A stretch of 9,472 nt of DNA from an uncultured Haemophilus sp. (lineage in GTDB: Bacteria > Pseudomonadota > Gammaproteobacteria > Enterobacterales > Pasteurellaceae), in the NCBI GenBank assembly GCA_902481695.1, contig CABSXY010000061.1, forward strand, positions 1 through 9,472, read 5' to 3'. Below the pieces are notes generated by a model, which saw nothing but the letters and a program-made list of their open reading frames with translations, had not been told where the DNA came from and searched no databases. The translations under genes were made by a program, and so were the position numbers. The number at the start of each line of letters is the position of its first letter. The first letter of the stretch is position 1. Positions 6,186 through 9,472 of the stretch are shown piece by piece.

Positions 6186-7541
6186 ATGAAAACAGCAGAA
6201 AATTTAACCGCACTTTTAAAATCTCAAGAGCAAACATTGCGTGATGCAGTCAGTTTTGCGATTGAAACCGCCCAGAAAGCGGGCGCCACCGCGGAAGTTG
6301 GTGTGACAAAAGTGAGTGGTTTATCGGTTTCAACCCGTCTGCAAGAGATTGAAAATGTTGAATTTACTAACGATGGGGCATTAGGCATTTCCGTTTATTT
6401 AGGCCAACAAAAAGGTAATGCCTCTACCTCAGATTTAAGCGAAGAAGCCATTAAAAACACCGTTGAAGCAGCGCTTGCTATTGCAAAATATACCTCACCA
6501 GATGATTGCACAGGGCTAGCCGATAAAGAACTAATGGCTTTTGAAGCGCCCGATTTAGCGCTTTATCATGGGGCAAGTGTTGATGTTGAACAGGCTACGA
6601 AATTAGCTTTAGAAGCTGAAAAAGCGGCTTTGGAATATGATGCAAAAATTGTGAATAGTAACGGTGCAAGCTTTAATTCACATACCGGTGTGCGTGTTTA
6701 TGGTAATACACATGGCATGCTACAAAGTTACTTATCTAGCCGCTATTCTTTATCTTGTTCAGTGATTGGTGGAGAGCTAGATCAACTTGAAAATGACTAC
6801 GAATATACGGTTTCACGTGAGTTTGATGCGCTTTCTTCAGCGGATTGGGTAGGGCAGAATTGTGCAAAAAAAGTGATTGCGCGTTTAAATCCACAAAAAT
6901 TAACGACACGTGAAGTGCCGGTGATTTTCTTAAATGATGTGGCAACAGGATTAATCTCTCATTTAACGGGCGCGATTAGTGGCGGCAGCTTATATCGTAA
7001 ATCCAGTTTCTTGCTCGATCATCTTGGAAAACAAGTATTGCCAGATTGGTTCCAAATTAGTGAGCGTCCGCATTTGTTAAAACGTTTAGCCTCCACGCCT
7101 TTTGATAGCGAAGGAGTGCGAACACAGGATCTTGAAATTATTCAAGATGGCGTATTGCAAACCTATTTGCTCACCAGTTACAGTGGTAGAAAAATGGGCA
7201 TGCAAAGTACCGGTCATGCAGGCGGTATTCATAACTGGCTTGTGAAACCAAATTTAACGGGTGGATTGACCGCACTTTTACGCCAAATGGGCACTGGTTT
7301 ATTGGTGACAGATGTCATGGGGCAAGGTGTAAATATTGTGACAGGGGATTATTCCCGTGGTGCAGCGGGCTTCTGGGTGGAAAATGGCGAAATCCAATAT
7401 CCAGTTGCTGAAATTACCATTGCCGGTCAATTACAGGATATGTTGAAAAATATTGTGGCAGTAGCAGATGATATTGAACATCGATCCAATATTCAGACCG
7501 GTTCAATCTTGTTAGACAAGATGAAAATTTCAGGAAATTAA
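6186..7541 (+). CDS. tldE: Metalloprotease TldD/E subunit TldE (PmbA)
   Basis: The protein has 451 aa from the chosen start, essentially the family length (E. coli 450). TldE forms a cytoplasmic heterodimer with TldD; TldD carries the HExxxH zinc motif. Consistent with that, no HExxxH is found here. The complex digests unfolded peptides, trims microcin B17 leader in E. coli and degrades the antitoxin CcdA. Conserved TldE blocks include the N-terminal domain with EFTNDGALGISVYLG (about 59-73), the C-terminal STGHAGGIHNWLVKP (341-355), and the stretch MGQGVNIVTGDYSRGAAGFWVENGEIQYPV (about 378-407). The frame stays open to an ATG at 6156, but 6186 has AGGA nine bases upstream and the earlier ATG overlaps the likely -10. 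No terminator follows at once, so readthrough would meet the terminator at 7669. Confidence 0.95.
   Translation: MKTAENLTALLKSQEQTLRDAVSFAIETAQKAGATAEVGVTKVSGLSVSTRLQEIENVEFTNDGALGISVYLGQQKGNASTSDLSEEAIKNTVEAALAIAKYTSPDDCTGLADKELMAFEAPDLALYHGASVDVEQATKLALEAEKAALEYDAKIVNSNGASFNSHTGVRVYGNTHGMLQSYLSSRYSLSCSVIGGELDQLENDYEYTVSREFDALSSADWVGQNCAKKVIARLNPQKLTTREVPVIFLNDVATGLISHLTGAISGGSLYRKSSFLLDHLGKQVLPDWFQISERPHLLKRLASTPFDSEGVRTQDLEIIQDGVLQTYLLTSYSGRKMGMQSTGHAGGIHNWLVKPNLTGGLTALLRQMGTGLLVTDVMGQGVNIVTGDYSRGAAGFWVENGEIQYPVAEITIAGQLQDMLKNIVAVADDIEHRSNIQTGSILLDKMKISGN
6207..6215 (-). repeat. DNA uptake sequence core (Hin-type USS)
   Basis: Exact ACCGCACTT followed by TTAAA, eight codons into tldE. On the coding strand it is read as T-A-L-L (residues 8-11). 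Confidence 0.9.
7269..7277 (-). repeat. DNA uptake sequence core (Hin-type USS)
   Basis: Exact ACCGCACTT with the extended GACCGCACTTTTA context, inside tldE. It is again read in the T-A-L-L frame (residues 362-365), the same reading as the copy at 6207. Confidence 0.9.
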
Positions 7542-7555
7542 TAAATTTTTAAAAA

Positions 7556-7570
7556 TGATAATAATTCTTA
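7556..7570. promoter_or_regulatory. Fur-box-like operator
   Basis: TGATAAT-A-ATTCTTA matches the 7-1-7 Fur consensus TGATAATnATTATCA at 12 of 14 scored positions. It abuts the -35 hexamer at 7571, where bound Fur-Fe(II) would block polymerase. The match was counted by hand; binding is inferred. Confidence 0.65.
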
Positions 7571-7598
7571 TTGACATGTAATTTCTTTCTGCTACTAT
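7571..7598 (+). promoter_or_regulatory. Strong sigma-70 promoter of the candidate small RNA
   Basis: Perfect -35 TTGACA (7571-7576), 16-base spacer, and -10 TACTAT (7593-7598) with a TGC extension directly upstream (7590-7592). It is the best promoter in the window by eye. Expected start is about 7604-7606. Confidence 0.8.
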
Positions 7599-7604
7599 AC
7601 GCAC

Positions 7605-7702
7605 ATCTGTTTAGCAGCGATTGCAGATTGCTCCAACAGGTAGAGTAGAAAGTAAATTCGTTAGGGTTAAAAAGGCTGAAGGTTTAAACTTCAGCCTTTT
7701 TT
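7605..7702 (+). ncRNA. Candidate Fur-repressed small RNA between tldE and hpt
   Basis: About 98 bases lie between a near-consensus promoter and a strong intrinsic terminator, and no ATG-started frame exists inside. A Fur-box-like site overlaps the promoter edge, so expression is predicted when iron is low. The 5' end can form a hairpin (AUCUG 7605-7609 with CAGAU 7624-7628). This is followed by an apparently unstructured stretch (about 7629-7668) with a CUCC at 7631-7634 that could pair with Shine-Dalgarno sites. The terminator stem supplies the 3' end and U-tract typical of sRNAs. Iron-regulated sRNAs are known in this family (HrrF in H. influenzae, the JA RNAs in Aggregatibacter), and RyhB plays that role in enterics. 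I cannot confirm from memory that this is an HrrF homologue. The alternative is an attenuated leader of hpt or a tldE 3' UTR product. Confidence 0.72.
7669..7702 (+). terminator. Intrinsic terminator of the candidate small RNA
   Basis: Bases 7669-7681 pair with 7689-7701 in a perfect 13-bp stem (core GGCTGAAG/CTTCAGCC) with loop GTTTAAA, followed by a run of six T (7697-7702). It lies 42 bases before hpt and would also stop readthrough from tldE. Confidence 0.9.
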
Positions 7703-7706
7703 ATTG

Positions 7707-7712
7707 TAGAAT
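7707..7712 (+). promoter_or_regulatory. Possible -10 element for hpt
   Basis: TAGAAT matches 5 of 6 -10 positions, 31 bases before the hpt ATG. The best -35 at an 18-base spacing is TTTAAA (7683-7688), inside the loop of the upstream terminator. Weak. hpt has a clear AAGGA site 7 bases before its start. Confidence 0.3.
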
Positions 7713-7743
7713 ACGCAAACGATTAAATTAAAAAGGAAAGACC

Positions 7744-8283
7744 ATGAAAAAACACCACGTCGATATTTTAATTTCAGAAGCGGATGTTCGTAGCCGCATT
7801 ACTGAACTTGGCGCAGAAATTACGCATTTTTATCAACAACAAGCCATTGATAAACTGATTGTTGTTGGGCTTTTACGTGGTTCATTTATGTTCATGGCCG
7901 ATCTCGTGCGTGAATTAAAATTACCGGTAGAAGTGGAGTTTATGACAACTTCAAGCTATGGTTGCGGAATGACAAGTAATCACGATGTGAAAATTACGAA
8001 AGATCTTGAAGGGGATATTCGTAATGAACATGTGCTGATTGTTGAGGACATTATTGATACGGGTTACACCCTTGAAAAAGTGCGCAGCATTTTAAATTTA
8101 CGCGATCCTGCAAGCTTGGCGATTTGTACCTTATTAGATAAACCTTCTCGCCGAGAAGTGGAAGTACCGGTTGAATGGATTGGTTTTTCTATTCCGGATG
8201 AATTTGTTGTCGGCTATGGTATTGATTACGCTCAACGTTATCGTAATCTAGGCTATATTGGCAAAGTGGTTATAGACGAATAA
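7744..8283 (+). CDS. hpt: Hypoxanthine phosphoribosyltransferase
   Basis: This 179-aa cytoplasmic purine-salvage enzyme transfers phosphoribosyl from PRPP to hypoxanthine (and guanine, less well) to make IMP or GMP. The PRPP loop VLIVEDIIDTGYTL spans residues 97-110 with the paired acidic residues E101-D102. The pyrophosphate-binding LRGS is at 44-47, the flexible-loop segment with SSYG is near 70-73, and the conserved C-terminal block DKPSRREVEVPVEWIGFSIPDEFVVGYGIDYAQRYR spans about 132-167. Length and sequence resemble E. coli Hpt closely. The start is set by an AAGGA site in the preceding AAAAAGGAAAGACC. It stands alone between the small RNA terminator and its own terminator at 8310, and converges with the lipoprotein gene on the other strand. 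Confidence 0.97.
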   Translation: MKKHHVDILISEADVRSRITELGAEITHFYQQQAIDKLIVVGLLRGSFMFMADLVRELKLPVEVEFMTTSSYGCGMTSNHDVKITKDLEGDIRNEHVLIVEDIIDTGYTLEKVRSILNLRDPASLAICTLLDKPSRREVEVPVEWIGFSIPDEFVVGYGIDYAQRYRNLGYIGKVVIDE

Positions 8284-8305
8284 TTTAGTCATATTTTAAA
8301 CATAA

Positions 8306-8314
8306 AAGTGCGGT
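8306..8314 (+). repeat. DNA uptake sequence core (Hin-type USS)
   Basis: Exact AAGTGCGGT forming the left arm of the terminator after hpt. The right arm has ACCGC but lacks the following ACTT, so only one arm is a full uptake core. Confidence 0.9.
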
Positions 8315-8357
8315 CAGATTTTCAAGCAAATTGCTTTTAAAATCTGACCGCTTTTTT
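8310..8357. terminator. USS-based intrinsic terminator between the convergent hpt and lipoprotein genes
   Basis: Bases 8310-8322 pair perfectly with 8339-8351 (13 bp, GCGGTCAGATTTT with its complement). A second inner stem AAGCA/TGCTT (8324-8328 with 8332-8336) extends the hairpin, and six T follow (8352-8357). On the plus strand it ends hpt. On the minus strand the stem is followed by ACTTTTATG, a weaker U-tract, so partial termination of the lipoprotein transcript is also plausible. Confidence 0.85.
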
Positions 8358-8372
8358 AATGCTTGTTAACGA

Positions 8373-9458
8373 TTAATCCTTGCGCGGCGGCCAATAGACG
8401 TCTTCTTTTTTGACGATACCGCGTTTGAGAATATCGGCGGCAAGGGCGGCGGTGTCAGGCGGATTTTGGTAGAACGCCGCGTCTTCTTTACTCATTGCAG
8501 AGTAGATGCCTTTCCAATGGGTTTTGGCAGGTGGCAGGGGGAGGACTTCGTCTAGGCGCGGGAAGGTGTAGAAGGGGTTGCCACTTTTAGTGCCTGTGCC
8601 TTTAAGTGCCTTATACAATTCAGTATAGGCTGCTTGACGGATAGGATCCGCAGGAGTTGCTTCAAATTCTTTCATATAGGACTTTGAATTACCATAAACC
8701 AACCCCAAGCGTAAAGCCGCGCCCCCTCCTCCTTCACCACCGTAACGTATTGCATTATGCATCAACAGCAATGATTCTTTTAGGTCTCCATCAATCTTCT
8801 TAGATATGGATAATTCGTCCATTGCTGCAGAGAAACCTTGTTTGGCTGCGCAGCTAAACAATGACTCGCTAGTCTTTACATCTTTCATTTTATTTTCGTA
8901 AATCCGCGCCAATTCATATTGTGCCAGCGGCACACCTAAATCTACTGCTTTTTGCAAGTAGGCAAGTCCAAGTTTGGGATTATGGCTATAGCCTGCATTA
9001 CCTTCATACAAAGCGTCAAACAGCCAATAGTTTGCCATTGCCCAATTTTTATCTAGACCATAATGCAGCCATTTGCGTGCTCGATTCTGCAAAGGATCAA
9101 ACAATGTACCGCTTGCACCTTGTACGTGAGTGTAGAGTAAGTAGAGGTTGTTAATTGCCTGATAATGTCCTTTTGATGCAGCCGCTTCGTACAAGATAAT
9201 CATATTCTGCAGCTCCTGTTTATTCCTGCGTCCATCTTTGGCATGAATCAGAGTGGCAGCACGATACCAAAGATGGGATTCGGCATCGGGCGGGGACGGC
9301 GGCGTCCATGTGGCGCAGGTGTATTCTGTGCGTTTCGGATCAAATGCTTTGGGTGTAGAAAGTGTTTGAGTATCGTTACGGTCTGATGCTGAAAATGAAT
9401 TAACCCCGCAAGCAGTAATTAGCGGGATAAGTAAGAAAATGATGTGACATTTTTTCAT
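8373..9458 (-). CDS. Sel1-repeat lipoprotein of unknown function
   Basis: The 361-aa protein starts with a lipoprotein signal: MKKCHIIFLLIPLITAC, with the lipobox I-T-A-C and lipid-modified C17. G18 at +2 (not Asp) favours outer-membrane sorting. A disordered, Ser/Thr/Pro-rich linker (about 18-58) precedes helical Sel1/TPR-like repeats. The clearest are near 88-112 (LYEAAASKGHYQAINNL), 127-190 (GLAYLQKAVDLGVPLAQYELARIYE) and 197-215 (SLFSCAAKQGFSAAMDEL). The C-terminal part (about 265-361), with FPRLDEVLPLPP and a final WPPRKD, looks like a distinct conserved domain but I do not recognise its function. Such proteins act as scaffolds, and some Sel1 lipoproteins are thought to be immunity factors for secreted effectors. 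Nothing here proves that role. Hand counts show 60-base blocks of 52-62% G+C at both ends and below 45% in the middle, unlike neighbours. No uptake core occurs in it. The Shine-Dalgarno is weak. Confidence 0.85.
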   Translation of the reverse strand: MKKCHIIFLLIPLITACGVNSFSASDRNDTQTLSTPKAFDPKRTEYTCATWTPPSPPDAESHLWYRAATLIHAKDGRRNKQELQNMIILYEAAASKGHYQAINNLYLLYTHVQGASGTLFDPLQNRARKWLHYGLDKNWAMANYWLFDALYEGNAGYSHNPKLGLAYLQKAVDLGVPLAQYELARIYENKMKDVKTSESLFSCAAKQGFSAAMDELSISKKIDGDLKESLLLMHNAIRYGGEGGGGAALRLGLVYGNSKSYMKEFEATPADPIRQAAYTELYKALKGTGTKSGNPFYTFPRLDEVLPLPPAKTHWKGIYSAMSKEDAAFYQNPPDTAALAADILKRGIVKKEDVYWPPRKD

Positions 9459-9472
9459 ATTTGACTGTTCTT

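Noticed and set aside
8719..8760. C/G-rich run in the lipoprotein gene as a phase-variable tract
   Set aside because: The longest homopolymer there is about five bases and encodes a Gly-rich loop; too short and interrupted to act as a slippage switch.
8373..9472. Neisseria-type uptake sequence (GCCGTCTGAA) in the lipoprotein gene
   Set aside because: Looked for in both orientations because of the composition; no exact copy was seen.

Overview
The window looks like a chromosomal segment of a Pasteurellaceae bacterium, most likely Haemophilus or a close relative such as Aggregatibacter. Three things suggest this: an AT-rich sequence, eight exact copies of the Hin-type DNA uptake core AAGTGCGGT (both orientations), and core genes whose lengths and catalytic residues match Haemophilus and E. 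coli proteins (DapE of 377 aa, LptB of 241 aa). The Apl-type core ACAAGCGGT was not seen. The species cannot be settled from the sequence alone; H. parainfluenzae-like is my guess.

Region 1 (1-309): the last 84 codons of an outer-membrane TonB-dependent receptor, probably of the copper-receptor type, closed by a strong intrinsic terminator. Region 2 (376-2222): dapE (lysine/diaminopimelate pathway) followed one base later by an M15-family D,D-carboxypeptidase-like gene, ending at a hairpin that probably serves both strands.

Region 3 (2232-6097, minus strand): a block transcribed right to left, darP - lptC - lptA - lptB - ptsN - rapZ. It joins ribosome assembly, lipopolysaccharide export across the periplasm, and the nitrogen-PTS/RapZ regulators. 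Compared with the E. coli order lptC-lptA-lptB-rpoN-hpf-ptsN-rapZ-npr, rpoN, hpf and npr are missing. The PtsN protein has lysine where the phosphorylated histidine should be.

Region 4 (6125-8357): a divergent promoter region leads into tldE (pmbA). A 202-base gap follows, and the most interesting element lies there: a Fur-box-like site abutting a near-consensus promoter, then about 98 non-coding bases and a strong terminator. This is the architecture of an iron-regulated small RNA. Next come hpt and a terminator built partly from an uptake sequence.

Region 5 (8373-9472, minus strand): a Sel1-repeat lipoprotein of unknown role. It has higher and uneven G+C and no uptake core, and looks like an accessory gene. 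Apart from it, the protein-coding content is ordinary core genome. The parts worth a second look are the small RNA candidate, the altered PtsN and the lipoprotein.
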